From: Afipia sp. GAS231
Lineage (GTDB): Bacteria; Pseudomonadota; Alphaproteobacteria; Rhizobiales; Xanthobacteraceae
Assembly: GCF_900103365.1 (NCBI RefSeq)
Contig: NZ_LT629703.1
Location: forward strand, 6,186,501-6,250,500
Length of the DNA: 64,000 nt
Direction: 5' to 3'
A program made the translations under genes and the position numbers. Position 1 is the first letter of the stretch. Each line of letters begins with the position of its first letter. The notes under the pieces are model-generated. The model did no database searches and had not been told where the DNA came from. It saw only the letters and a list, made by a program, of their open reading frames with translations. Below are positions 18,893 through 27,727 of the stretch, piece by piece.

Positions 18893-19663
18893 ATGCCCGA
18901 ATTGATGAACCATGTGGAATTCCGCACCGCCCTCGAGAATGCGATCAAGGGCAAAAGCGCCAACAAGGCGCCCTTCAGCATCGCCTGGGCCAGCGGAAAA
19001 CTCAGCCGCGCCCATCTCGCGCGGTGGGCCGAGAACCACTTCCACTACGTCGGACCGTTCGCGGACTACCTTGCCTATATCTACGCGCGGATGCCGGACC
19101 GTTACACGGAAGCAAAGGATTTTCTGCTCGCCAATATGTACGAGGAGGAGATCGGCGGCGACCGCCATACCGACCTGCTGATTCGCTTTGCCGAAGCCTG
19201 CGGCACCACACGCGAGCGGGTGACCGATCCCGACAACATGACCGCCACGACGCGCGGTCTGCAGAGCTGGTGCTATTCCGTTGCCATGCGTGAGGATCCG
19301 ATCGTCGCGGTCGCCGGCCTGGTCGTCGGGCTGGAGTCGCAGGTGCCGTCGATCTATCGCAAGCAAACCCCGACGCTGCGCGAAAAGTACAAGTTCAGCG
19401 ACGAGGAGGTCGAGTTCTTCGATCTCCACATCGTGTCCGACGAAATTCATGGCGAGCGCGGCTACCAGATCGTTCTCGAACATGCCAACACCGTCGAGCT
19501 GCAGCAGAGATGCCTGAAGATCTGCGAAGTCGGCGCGCAGATGCGGTTGCTCTACACCACGGCGCTGTATTGGGACTATGTCGCGCAGGAGGTGCCGATG
19601 AGCGAACTCGAGTCCGTCGAACCCAAGGTTCCGCAGGACGAGCGCCGATTGCTGCAGGCGTAA
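18893..19663 (+). CDS. Heme-oxygenase-like diiron (HDO) oxygenase candidate
   Basis: A 256-residue all-helical protein of the TenA/PqqC/heme-oxygenase-like fold. It carries the six-ligand pattern of HDO diiron enzymes such as CADD and UndA: Glu85-x6-His92, Glu148, and His179-x3-Asp183-x2-His186. The spacing nearly equals CADD (Glu81, His88, Glu142, His174, Asp178, His181, as recalled). Such enzymes activate O2 at a diiron or related centre for N-oxygenation, oxidative cleavage or decarboxylation. Automated naming as TenA or a regulator would be misleading. The ATG at 18893 has a GGGAGAG ribosome site. It leads an operon with two ferredoxins and a small unknown protein, and a reductase is encoded divergently, so it probably turns over repeatedly with supplied electrons. 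Substrate unknown. Confidence 0.8.
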   Translation: MPELMNHVEFRTALENAIKGKSANKAPFSIAWASGKLSRAHLARWAENHFHYVGPFADYLAYIYARMPDRYTEAKDFLLANMYEEEIGGDRHTDLLIRFAEACGTTRERVTDPDNMTATTRGLQSWCYSVAMREDPIVAVAGLVVGLESQVPSIYRKQTPTLREKYKFSDEEVEFFDLHIVSDEIHGERGYQIVLEHANTVELQQRCLKICEVGAQMRLLYTTALYWDYVAQEVPMSELESVEPKVPQDERRLLQA

Positions 19664-19667
19664 CCAG

Positions 19668-20042
19668 GTGCCAACCGTCATTCTTCATCGCGACGGCCAA
19701 GCCCACCAGGGCGAGATCGCCGAGAACACCAATCTGGTGGTCCGTGCCGGCATCAAGCAGTTTCCCTTCCCGCATCTGCGCTACGGATGCGGGATGGGGA
19801 AATGCGCGAAATGCGCCTGCCGCGTTCTCAAGGGGGCAGAGCAACTGCCGGAGCCGAACTGGAAGGAACGGAAGCAACTCGGCCCCCGGCTGGACGATGG
19901 CTACCGCCTGATTTGCCAGCTGTGGCTCAACCACGATGTCGAATTGGCGCAGGACAAGAACCCGATCGAGCCCTGGTCTGCAGTGTCGGCGGCGGCTGTG
20001 TCGGCCGTCGTTCCGCAAGGCGCCGGCAGCAAGGAGGAATGA
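19668..20042 (+). CDS. 2Fe-2S ferredoxin, first of two in the HDO operon
   Basis: A 124-residue plant-type ferredoxin. Cluster ligands are Cys41, Cys46, Cys49 and Cys83 (C-x4-C-x2-C...C), with an additional Cys51. The start is a GTG at 19668, only 4 nt after the HDO stop, so translation is coupled. The segment after the third cysteine (KERKQLGPRLDDGYRLICQ) closely resembles that of the second ferredoxin at 20379. It should carry electrons from the reductase to the HDO protein. The last 25 residues are an Ala/Ser/Val-rich tail of no recognised function. Confidence 0.87.
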   Translation: MPTVILHRDGQAHQGEIAENTNLVVRAGIKQFPFPHLRYGCGMGKCAKCACRVLKGAEQLPEPNWKERKQLGPRLDDGYRLICQLWLNHDVELAQDKNPIEPWSAVSAAAVSAVVPQGAGSKEE

Positions 20043-20044
20043 GC

Positions 20045-20353
20045 ATGTATGTCATCCTGACGAGCAAGCCTGGACAGTTCAGAACCGAAGCCGTCGACGG
20101 GCTGCGGCCTCTGGAGGCTTACGACTACAGGTTCTACGGGCAGATCAAGGCGCATTTTGTAATCGCGGAACTGGTTGAAGAGAGCACCAAAATCCGCGTG
20201 GTCGAGGATGACTCCGCGATCGTCAACGACGTGCCTTCAAAGTTCCTTGAAAAGTTCGAGACCACGGCGCTGGCGCTCAAGGAGCTCGAGCACCTGACGA
20301 CGTTCGGTCACATGGAAACCGAGCTGCGCAAGACGCCGCTGTCCGCAAGCTGA
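20045..20353 (+). CDS. Small protein of unknown function between two ferredoxins
   Basis: A 102-residue protein. AAGGAGG at 20031-20037 is 7 nt upstream of ATG 20045, so that start is preferred over the ATG at 20039 that overlaps the ferredoxin stop. No family is recognised. It begins YVILTSKPGQFRTE and has a central beta-rich part (HFVIAELVEESTKIRVVED), then a helical C-terminus (VPSKFLEKFETTALALKELE). There are no cysteines, no membrane segment and no signal peptide, so it is a soluble, cofactor-free partner. By position it could be a coupling or effector subunit of the oxygenase, as MmoB-type proteins are for diiron monooxygenases. That is an inference. Confidence 0.75.
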   Translation: MYVILTSKPGQFRTEAVDGLRPLEAYDYRFYGQIKAHFVIAELVEESTKIRVVEDDSAIVNDVPSKFLEKFETTALALKELEHLTTFGHMETELRKTPLSAS

Positions 20354-20378
20354 ACTGCTCCTTCCAGCCGGTCGCCAC

Positions 20379-20744
20379 ATGATTCAAGTCACATTCCTGA
20401 CCAACAGCGGCAAGGTGGCCAGCGCTCCGGCCAACAGCAACCTGCTGCGGGTTTCGCTGCGCGAGCAAGGCGGCATTCCCTTCAAGTGCGGCGGCGGGCT
20501 ATGCGGCACGTGCAAATGCAGGATCGAGGCCGGGCTTGAGCACACCGATGCGGTCAAGCCGAAGGAACGCAAGCATCTGACCGAAGACCAGCTGAAGGCG
20601 GGATACCGAATGGCGTGCCAGACATTCCTGAACGGCGACGTCAGCGTATCCTGGGTGCCATTGGCCGAACGTCGCGCGCCTGTCCCACGTACCGAGCCGG
20701 TGGCGGCGATGGCGATGCCGCCGCAGGACAAGCCGGAGCCGTAG
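20379..20744 (+). CDS. 2Fe-2S ferredoxin, second of two in the HDO operon
   Basis: A 121-residue plant-type ferredoxin with cluster ligands Cys37, Cys42, Cys45 and Cys80 and an extra Cys47, the same pattern as the first ferredoxin. Residues around KERKHLTEDQLKAGYRMACQ match the first paralogue, so the two probably arose by duplication and diverged. A proline/alanine-rich tail follows residue 100. The gene starts 25 nt after the small unknown protein and ends the visible operon before the regulator. Confidence 0.87.
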   Translation: MIQVTFLTNSGKVASAPANSNLLRVSLREQGGIPFKCGGGLCGTCKCRIEAGLEHTDAVKPKERKHLTEDQLKAGYRMACQTFLNGDVSVSWVPLAERRAPVPRTEPVAAMAMPPQDKPEP

Positions 20745-20900
20745 GGCTGGGCCGCAACGGGATGGCAAATCAACGCGACTCCGGTAGACTGGCCGCAGGC
20801 AGCCTGCCTTGGTGCAAGCACCGGGGCGATCGACATTTCAGCGCGTTGATCATCATGTTCCAGCAGGCTTGCCGTTCGGTTCTTGAGATAGGTTTACGAT

Positions 20901-21773
20901 ATGGTGCTTACCACCGGGGTCCCGAAGCGTCGGCTTGGCGAGGATCATTCCTCGCTGCATGACCGCGTCGTTACCGAGCTTCGTCAGGCGATTCTGTCCG
21001 GACGATTGAAGCCTGGCGAACGGCTGGTCGAGGGCCGGCTGGCCGACGAGCTCGGCGTATCCCGCAACCCGGTGCGCGAGGCGATTCGCGCGTTGGCGTC
21101 CGAGGGCCTGATCGAAGTCACCGCGCGACGCGGGGCGGCGGTTGCGACGATGACGGAGCACGAGGCACGCGAGACCATCGAAGTACGCGCGCTGCTGGAG
21201 GGGCACAACGCCAGACTGGCGGCACGCCGCCAAGACAAGCAGATCATCAAGCGTATTGAGGCCGTCTTGAACAAGGGCACGGCGGCCGTCACGGCCAGGC
21301 GGTTTGAGCAACTGTTCGATCTAAACCTGCAGTTTCACCGCGAACTCGCCGCGGCGGGACAGAACACGGTGCTTGGGGACATCATGCAGAAACTGCGGGA
21401 AAGAACCGCGATGCTGTTCTCGCCGATGAATCCGGCCCGGCAGGCGCGCAACTGGGACGAACACGCGGCGATATTGCGTGCCATCATCGAGGGCGACGAG
21501 CGTGCGGCCGCGACGCTGGCTTCCGAACACGTGATGCGTGCCGGCATGGACTTTCTGGTCGGGCTCCATTCGGATGGAGAGTTTCCGCTGTTCCCGTTGG
21601 CCGAAGCAGGAGGCAGCAGCCGCGAAGTGTCGCGAGCGCCTTCGCTCGCGATCGGCGCGTCGCGGCAAGAGCTGTCCGGTGGCCAGAAGCGCACCGCTGG
21701 CAGGGGGCGTCCAGCGAGCCGCAAGCCGAACTCTGCCGACAAGGCAAAGCCCGGAATACGAGGGGCATCGTGA
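20901..21773 (+). CDS. GntR-family regulator with FCD domain and AT-hook-like tail
   Basis: A 290-residue transcription factor. The N-terminal winged-helix domain (about 15-85) has VEGRLADELGVSRNPVREAI, a typical GntR recognition region. The FCD effector domain (about 90-225) has likely metal ligands Asn142, His146, His188 and His210. The C-terminal 55 residues are low-complexity and basic and contain AGRGRPASRKP, which resembles an AT-hook (core RGRP at 268-271). This is unusual for the family. It lies 156 bp after the HDO operon and probably controls it and the divergent unit through the GTATAC operators. FCD regulators often respond to organic acids. It could be autoregulated, but no matching site was seen directly upstream. 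Confidence 0.86.
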   Translation: MVLTTGVPKRRLGEDHSSLHDRVVTELRQAILSGRLKPGERLVEGRLADELGVSRNPVREAIRALASEGLIEVTARRGAAVATMTEHEARETIEVRALLEGHNARLAARRQDKQIIKRIEAVLNKGTAAVTARRFEQLFDLNLQFHRELAAAGQNTVLGDIMQKLRERTAMLFSPMNPARQARNWDEHAAILRAIIEGDERAAATLASEHVMRAGMDFLVGLHSDGEFPLFPLAEAGGSSREVSRAPSLAIGASRQELSGGQKRTAGRGRPASRKPNSADKAKPGIRGAS

Positions 21774-21832
21774 TCGCATAAAGGCTTTGCGACCTGCACA
21801 TTAGCCTGTCGGGTCCAGCGCCCGCGATTGAA

Positions 21833-22834
21833 TCACACCGGAACGGCGGCCGCGGCCGGGTTGTTGACGGCGTGGCAGGCGACGCCGTCGATCAGCGCGG
21901 GCGCCTGCCGGCGGCAGAGCTCGAACGCCAGCGGGCAGCGCGGGTTGAAGGCACATCCGGGCGGCGGATCGATCGGGTTGGGGATCTCGCCCTGGACCGG
22001 AATCCGCTGCCGGCCGGACATTGCGAGATCCGGAACCGCGCCCAGCAGCATCTTGGTGTAAGGCATCCGCGGATTGGCGAACAGTTCGCGCCCCTCCGCG
22101 ATTTCGACGATGCGGCCGAGATACATCACGCCGATCCGGGTCGCCATGTGGCGGACCACCGCGAGATTATGGCTGATGAAGAGATAGGTCAGGCCGAACT
22201 TGTCCTGCAGGTCGCGCATCAGATTGAGGATCTGGGCCTGCACCGAAACATCCAGCGCCGAGGTCGGCTCGTCGCAGACAATGAATTCGGCCTCGGATGC
22301 CAATGCCCGCGCAATCGCGATGCGCTGGCGCTGGCCGCCGGAAAATTCATGTGGAAATTTCAGGCCGTCGTCTGGATGCAGGCCGACGAGGCCCAGCAAT
22401 TCACCGACGCGGGCGGCGATGTCGCGCTCGCCCTGGATCAGGTCGAAGGCGCGGATCGGCTCGGAGACGATGGCGTCGACCCGAAAACGCGGATTGAGGC
22501 TGGCATAGGGATCCTGAAAGATCATCTGGATGCGGCGGCGCAGCCGCTGCCGCAGCTGCGCCTGCCTCGTATTGGTCATCGAGACGCCGTCGATGACGAC
22601 TTCGCCGGAACTCGGCGGCAGCAGGCCCACGACCATCCGCGCCACCGTGGTCTTGCCGGAGCCGGATTCGCCGACGAGGGCAAAGGTTTCGCCCTTCTTG
22701 ATGTCGAAGGTGACGCCGTCGACGGCTTTGAGGAATTCGAGATGGCCGCCTTCCAGCACCCGGTTGAGCCACGGTTTCGAGACGTCGAACACGCGGCGCA
22801 GGTTCTTCACGTCGACAAAGGGCGCTGCACTCAT
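21833..22834 (-). CDS. Second peptide-type ABC importer ATPase (DppF-like)
   Basis: ATPase of a second importer of the dipeptide family, 333 residues. Walker A GESGSGKT, signature SGGQRQR and Walker B FIVCDEPTSALD are intact. The C-terminal oligopeptide domain contains CAFNPRCPLAF. The start codon overlaps the stop of the partner ATPase by 4 nt (ATGA). Confidence 0.92.
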   Translation of the reverse strand: MSAAPFVDVKNLRRVFDVSKPWLNRVLEGGHLEFLKAVDGVTFDIKKGETFALVGESGSGKTTVARMVVGLLPPSSGEVVIDGVSMTNTRQAQLRQRLRRRIQMIFQDPYASLNPRFRVDAIVSEPIRAFDLIQGERDIAARVGELLGLVGLHPDDGLKFPHEFSGGQRQRIAIARALASEAEFIVCDEPTSALDVSVQAQILNLMRDLQDKFGLTYLFISHNLAVVRHMATRIGVMYLGRIVEIAEGRELFANPRMPYTKMLLGAVPDLAMSGRQRIPVQGEIPNPIDPPPGCAFNPRCPLAFELCRRQAPALIDGVACHAVNNPAAAAVPV

Positions 22835-23829
22835 GCCGCGGTCTCCTTCGCGGTCGCATGGGGCGCGGTATCGTAGAGATGGCAGGCGACCGACTGGGTG
22901 CCGTGCAGGAGCGGTTCCGGCCGATCGACGCGGCAGCGGTCGAAGGCGAACGCACAGCGCGGATTGAACGAGCAGCCGGGTGGGATTGCCGACAGCCGCG
23001 GCATCGAGCCTGGGATCTGCACCAACCGCTTGTCTTCGCCCGCGAGCGTCGGGATCGCGCCCATCAAGCCTTTGGCGTAGGGGTGCAACGGGTTCTGCAC
23101 GACATCGAGCACCGGGCCGATCTCCGCGATCCGGCCCGAATACATCACGGCGACTCGATCCGAAGTCTCGGCGATCACGCCCATGTCGTGGGTGACCAGC
23201 ATCACGGCGGTGCCGTGATCGCGGCCGAGGCGCTTGATCAGCGAAATGATCTGCGCCTGGACCGACACATCAAGCGCGGTGGTCGGCTCGTCGGCGATGA
23301 TCAGTTCCGGTTCGGCGCAGATCGCCAGCGCAATGACGACGCGCTGGCGCATGCCGCCGGAAAATTCGTGCGGGTAGGCGTCGATGCGCTTCTCCGGGGC
23401 GGGGATTCCGACCTCGGCCAACAGGTCGATGGCGCGCTTGCGCGCGGCGCTTTCCGAAAGGTTGGTGTGGGTGCGGATCGTCTCGACGATCTGGTCGCCG
23501 ATTCGGTAAAGCGGATTGAGGCTGGTCAGCGGATCCTGAAAGATCATGCCGATCCGTTTTCCGCGGATGCGGCGGATTTCTTCCGGGGGCAGATGATCGA
23601 TCCGCATGCCCGACAGATAGATCTCGCCGCCGCTGATCCGGCCCGGCGGATCGATCAGCCCGATAACGGCGAGGCCCGTGACCGATTTGCCCGCACCGGA
23701 TTCGCCGACCACGCCGAGTACTTCGCCCTTGGCGATGTCGAAGGAAACGCCATCGATCGCGCGCAAGGTCGCGCGGCGGGTGAGGAATTCCACCTGGAGA
23801 TTGCGCACGGAAAGAACAGGAGTTGTCAT
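22831..23829 (-). CDS. Second peptide-type ABC importer ATPase (DppD-like)
   Basis: ATPase with 332 residues from the ATG at 23829, which overlaps the permease stop by 4 nt. A longer frame running on upstream is a shadow of the permease. Walker A GESGAGKS, signature SGGMRQR and Walker [13 protein letters not shown] are present. The C-terminal domain has [11 protein letters not shown]. It is part of an operon reading binding protein, DppB, DppC, DppD, DppF, all on the minus strand. Confidence 0.92.
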   Translation of the reverse strand: MTTPVLSVRNLQVEFLTRRATLRAIDGVSFDIAKGEVLGVVGESGAGKSVTGLAVIGLIDPPGRISGGEIYLSGMRIDHLPPEEIRRIRGKRIGMIFQDPLTSLNPLYRIGDQIVETIRTHTNLSESAARKRAIDLLAEVGIPAPEKRIDAYPHEFSGGMRQRVVIALAICAEPELIIADEPTTALDVSVQAQIISLIKRLGRDHGTAVMLVTHDMGVIAETSDRVAVMYSGRIAEIGPVLDVVQNPLHPYAKGLMGAIPTLAGEDKRLVQIPGSMPRLSAIPPGCSFNPRCAFAFDRCRVDRPEPLLHGTQSVACHLYDTAPHATAKETAA

Positions 23830-24797
23830 CGGAGCTTTGGATTGAGCGCGTCGCGCAGCCAGTCGCCCAGCAGGTTGATGGAAAGGATCAGTCCCGCCAG
23901 CGCCACGCCGGGAAAGGCAACGATCCACCATTCGCCGGCGAACAGATAGTTGTTGCCGATCCGGATCAGGGTGCCGAGCGAGGGCATGGTGTCGGGCATC
24001 CCGGCGCCGAGGAACGACAGCGTCGCTTCGGTGATGATCGCGAGCCCGAGGTTGATGGTGGCGATCACGAGTATAGGCCCCATTGTGTTCGGCAGCACGT
24101 GCCGCAGCATGATCTTCGCCGCCGGAAGCCCGATCAATTGCGCGGCCGCGACATAGTCCTTGCTCTTCTCGACCATGACCGAGCCGCGGACCGTGCGGGC
24201 ATATTGCACCCAAAAACTCAGGCCGATCGCGAACACCAGCACCGCCAGCGTGCTCATGGCGTCGAGCCGGTTGCCGAACACGGATTTGGCGACGCCGTTG
24301 ACGAGCAGCGCGATCAGGATTGCCGGAAAAGTAAGCTGCACGTCGGCGATGCGCATGATCAGTCCGTCGACCGCGCCGCCGACATAGCCCGCGACCAACC
24401 CGAGCGTGACGCCGAGCACGCCTGCGAACAGCATGCCGAGCACGCCGACCACCAGCGAGACCCGCAAGCCGTAGAGAATGGCGGAATACACGTCGCGGCC
24501 CTGTTCGTCGGTGCCGAGCAGGAACGGCGACTGGCCGTCCGCGGTCCACAGCGGCGAGATCCGCGAATTCATCAGTTGCAACTGCGCGGGATCGAACGGG
24601 TTCTGCACCGAAAGCTGCGATGCGAACAGCGCCAGCAGGAAAAACAGGACGGTTACCGCCGCCGCCACCATCGTCATCTTGGAGCGGCGGAACGAATAGA
24701 ACATGTCGCTGTCGAGGGTGCGCTTCAGCCAGCCGGCACTGAGCCGTGCGGCTTGCGCGTTCGGCTCGGCGGGATGGGGAACTACGGCGTCGGACAT
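23826..24797 (-). CDS. Second peptide-type ABC importer permease (DppC-like)
   Basis: A 323-residue OppC/DppC-type permease. A cytoplasmic N-terminus and first helix (MVAAAVTVLFFLLALFASQL) lead into a periplasmic loop with FLLGTDEQGRDVYSAILYG, a family marker. The ATPase-contact loop is DYVAAAQLIGLPAAKIMLRH. It overlaps the DppD-like gene by 4 nt and starts 10 nt after the DppB-like stop. Confidence 0.91.
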   Translation of the reverse strand: MSDAVVPHPAEPNAQAARLSAGWLKRTLDSDMFYSFRRSKMTMVAAAVTVLFFLLALFASQLSVQNPFDPAQLQLMNSRISPLWTADGQSPFLLGTDEQGRDVYSAILYGLRVSLVVGVLGMLFAGVLGVTLGLVAGYVGGAVDGLIMRIADVQLTFPAILIALLVNGVAKSVFGNRLDAMSTLAVLVFAIGLSFWVQYARTVRGSVMVEKSKDYVAAAQLIGLPAAKIMLRHVLPNTMGPILVIATINLGLAIITEATLSFLGAGMPDTMPSLGTLIRIGNNYLFAGEWWIVAFPGVALAGLILSINLLGDWLRDALNPKLR

Positions 24798-24807
24798 GGT
24801 GATCTCG

Positions 24808-25788
24808 CTATGCCGGACGGCTGATGGTCGAGCGCAGGCGCGGATCGACGACGGTGTAGAGGATATCGACCACCAGATTGATGGTGACGTAGATCAGCGA
24901 GACCATCAGCAGGTAGGCCGCCATGATCGGAATGTCGACGTTTTGCACGGCCTGCACGAACAACAACCCCATACCGGGCCACTGGAACACGGTTTCGGTG
25001 ATAATCGCAAAAGCAATAACCGAGCCAAACTGCAGCCCGGCGACCGTGATAACGGGAACCAGCGTGTTCTTGAGCGCGTGGCCGAAATGGATGGCGCGCG
25101 TGGTCAGGCCGCGGGCGCGGGCGAAGCGGATATAGTCGGTACGAAGCACTTCGAGCATTTCCGCGCGCACCAGACGCATGATCAGGGTCATCTGGAACAG
25201 GCCGAGCGTGATCGACGGCAGGATCAGTGCCTTCAGACCGGACAGCGTGAGCAGGCCGGTACTCCACCAGCCGATCTTCACGACGTCGCCGCGGCCGAAC
25301 GAGGGCAGCCAGCCCAGCGTCACCGAGAACAGGTAGATCAGCAGGATACCGATCAGGAATGTCGGCAGCGATATTCCAATCAGCGAAACCGCCTGGAATA
25401 TTCTGGTCAGCACGGTGTCGCGCCGCAGCGCCGAGTAGACCCCCATCAGGATGCCGAACAGCATCGCGAGAAACGTGGCGCAGACCGCGAGTTCCAGCGT
25501 CGCCGGCATCCGTTCCATCAACAGGTTCGCGACCGGCTGGCGGAATTGATAGGACACCCCGAACTTGAATTGCGCGGCATTGACAACATAGCGGACGAAT
25601 TGCACGGGGACGGGATCGTCGAGGCCAAGCGACTGGCGCACCGCCGCGCGTTCCGCCGCCGAGGTGTCGATCGAGACGATCTGGCTGACCGGATCGCCGG
25701 CGAAACGGAACATCGAGAACGCGATAATTCCGACCGCAATCATGACGCCGATGGCCTGTACGGCGCGGCGAAGAGTGAAAGCGAGCAT
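24808..25788 (-). CDS. Second peptide-type ABC importer permease (DppB-like)
   Basis: A 326-residue OppB/DppB-type permease. The start MLAFTLRRAVQAIGVMIAVG and the cytoplasmic loop YIRFARARGLTTRAIHFGHA are characteristic. It follows the binding-protein gene by 101 nt. Confidence 0.91.
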   Translation of the reverse strand: MLAFTLRRAVQAIGVMIAVGIIAFSMFRFAGDPVSQIVSIDTSAAERAAVRQSLGLDDPVPVQFVRYVVNAAQFKFGVSYQFRQPVANLLMERMPATLELAVCATFLAMLFGILMGVYSALRRDTVLTRIFQAVSLIGISLPTFLIGILLIYLFSVTLGWLPSFGRGDVVKIGWWSTGLLTLSGLKALILPSITLGLFQMTLIMRLVRAEMLEVLRTDYIRFARARGLTTRAIHFGHALKNTLVPVITVAGLQFGSVIAFAIITETVFQWPGMGLLFVQAVQNVDIPIMAAYLLMVSLIYVTINLVVDILYTVVDPRLRSTISRPA

Positions 25789-25889
25789 GGTTTCCTTTCA
25801 CTTTTCTTCTGTGCGGCTGACGTCGCTGTCGCCTGGAAACGAAAAGTCCCGGAAGCTCAAAGCCGCCGGGACCCTGTGTTGAAGCCTGC

Positions 25890-27521
25890 CTATTCCTGTT
25901 TGGTGGCCCAGTACAGCAGCACCTGGTTGTCGGCGCGCTGGGTCATCTTCACCTTTTTGGATACGCCCCACGCCAGCGCCTGCTGGTGCAGGGGGATGTA
26001 GGCCCAATCCTTGTTGGCGATCTCGAAGGCTTCCTTGATCAGCAAGTCGCGCTTGCCGGTGTCGGTTTCGAGTAAAACCTTGTCGGCGATGGCGTCCATC
26101 TGCTTGTTGCAGTAGCCGCCGAGGTTGGCTTCGCCACGCGACGACTTCGGATCGTCACGGCAGCCCATGATGTCGTAAAGGACGTTCTGGGCGTCCGATG
26201 TCGCAGGCGTCCAGCCCAGCATGTAGAACGAAGTCTGGAAGCCGCCCGGCTTGAGGACCTTGGCGAAATACTGCGCTTTCGGTTGCGCCAGCAAGTTGAT
26301 CTTGACGCCGATGCGGGCCAGCATGCCGACGACCGCCTGACAGATCGCGGCGTCGTTGACGTAGCGATCGTTGGGGCAGTCCATCGTCACCTCGAAGCCG
26401 TCGGGATAGCCGGCCTCGGTCAGCAACTTCTTGGCGCCGTCGGGGTCGAGCTTCGGACGGGTGAAGTCGCCGGACAGCTTGAAAAGCTGCGGGGCGATCA
26501 TCAGCGCCGACGGGGTCGAGAGCCCGCGCATGACGCGGGTCTTGATCAACTCGATGTCAACAGCCTTGTAGAAGGCCTCGCGCACCCGGATGTCCTTGAA
26601 GGGGTTCTTGCCCTTGACGTTGGAGTACAGCAATTCGTCGCGGACCTGATCCATGCCGATGAAGATCGTGCGCAGTTCCGGTCCCTTCAGCACCTGGGCG
26701 TTCGGACTGGAATCCACCCGCGCGATATCCTGGATCGGAACCGGCTCGATGACGTCGACTTCGCCGGACAGCAGCGCCGCCACGCGGGTGGCGTCCGAGC
26801 CGATTGGCGTGAAGATGATTTCCTTGAGGTTATGTTCCGGTTTTCGCCACCAGTTCGGGTTCACCTTGAACACGGTCTTCACGCCGGGTTGATGGCTCTC
26901 GATCATGAAGGGACCGGTGCCGTTGGCGTTGAGCGATGCATAGCTCGGCGTGGTCGCGGAAGCGGGCGTCGGCGCGACGGCATTGTTATCCGTGCACCAT
27001 TTCTTGTCCATGATGTACCAGCCGTCCCACTGCGAAATCAGAATGGGATTTGGCGAGTCCAGCGTCACGTCGACGGTGTAGTCGTCGATCTTGGTGAACT
27101 TGGCGTCGGCGGGAACGTTGGTGAGAAAGTTCGATCCCTTGGCGCGCACGCGTTCCGCGGAAAACAGCACGTCGTCAGCCGTGAAGGGATCGCCGTTGTG
27201 GAACTTGACGCCCTTGCGCAGATGGAAACGCCAGCGGGTCGGCTCGGGGGTTTCCCAGCTTTCCGCCAGCGCCGGAATGATCTTGAGATCCTTGTCGCGC
27301 GCGATCAGGCCCTCATAGACATGGCCGTGATGGGCGATCGTGGTGGTTTCCTTGAGCGTGTACGGATCGAGCGACTTGAGGTCGCCCTGGTTGGCGTAAC
27401 GCAGGGTCTGGGCCGATGCCGGCAGCGCCGCCAAAGCGAAGACCGAGGCCAAGACCGCTGACGTGACCGCTGACATGACCGCTGTCCTGGCCGCTGCAAG
27501 CAAACTCTGACGTACCGACAT
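25890..27521 (-). CDS. Second peptide-type ABC importer, periplasmic binding protein
   Basis: Solute-binding protein of the SBP_bac_5 family, 543 residues from the ATG at 27521. An atypically long N-terminal signal region (MSVRQSLLAAARTAVMSAVT, then SAVLASVFALAALPASAQT) shows a run of repeated Ala/Val/Ser codons. The mature part begins LRYANQGDLKSLDPYTLKE, and RKGVKFHNGDPFTADDVLFS is a family motif. It is first in the leftward operon. Ligand unknown; the divergent FAD oxidoreductase of DadA type suggests amino acids or derived peptides. Confidence 0.9.
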   Translation of the reverse strand: MSVRQSLLAAARTAVMSAVTSAVLASVFALAALPASAQTLRYANQGDLKSLDPYTLKETTTIAHHGHVYEGLIARDKDLKIIPALAESWETPEPTRWRFHLRKGVKFHNGDPFTADDVLFSAERVRAKGSNFLTNVPADAKFTKIDDYTVDVTLDSPNPILISQWDGWYIMDKKWCTDNNAVAPTPASATTPSYASLNANGTGPFMIESHQPGVKTVFKVNPNWWRKPEHNLKEIIFTPIGSDATRVAALLSGEVDVIEPVPIQDIARVDSSPNAQVLKGPELRTIFIGMDQVRDELLYSNVKGKNPFKDIRVREAFYKAVDIELIKTRVMRGLSTPSALMIAPQLFKLSGDFTRPKLDPDGAKKLLTEAGYPDGFEVTMDCPNDRYVNDAAICQAVVGMLARIGVKINLLAQPKAQYFAKVLKPGGFQTSFYMLGWTPATSDAQNVLYDIMGCRDDPKSSRGEANLGGYCNKQMDAIADKVLLETDTGKRDLLIKEAFEIANKDWAYIPLHQQALAWGVSKKVKMTQRADNQVLLYWATKQE

Positions 27522-27727
27522 ATGTTTGAATTCCCCGCTTTGATCCGCTTTTTTCCACCAGGTTGCGGCGGATATTGCCGATCCATGTTGCCCGAGTCCA
27601 GCCGCCGCGCAAGCGCGCCGATGCCGTGACCGGTTTGCGCGGCGATGCGGCAATGACTAGCTTGCAAGAACCAGCTTGATTGTGAGGCCACGCGCGAGCG
27701 CGTGACATTGAACTTTCGGAGTGCCGG

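Noticed and set aside
18893..19663. TenA thiaminase or PqqC assignment for the diiron candidate
   Set aside because: The fold is shared, but the full HDO ligand pattern E-x6-H, E, H-x3-D-x2-H fits diiron enzymes. No thiamine or PQQ biosynthesis gene is in the window.
18566..19681. A 371-codon minus-strand frame over the divergent promoter region
   Set aside because: It overlaps the HDO gene and the promoters. The opposite-strand protein has clear metal-ligand motifs and a good ribosome site, so this frame is a shadow.
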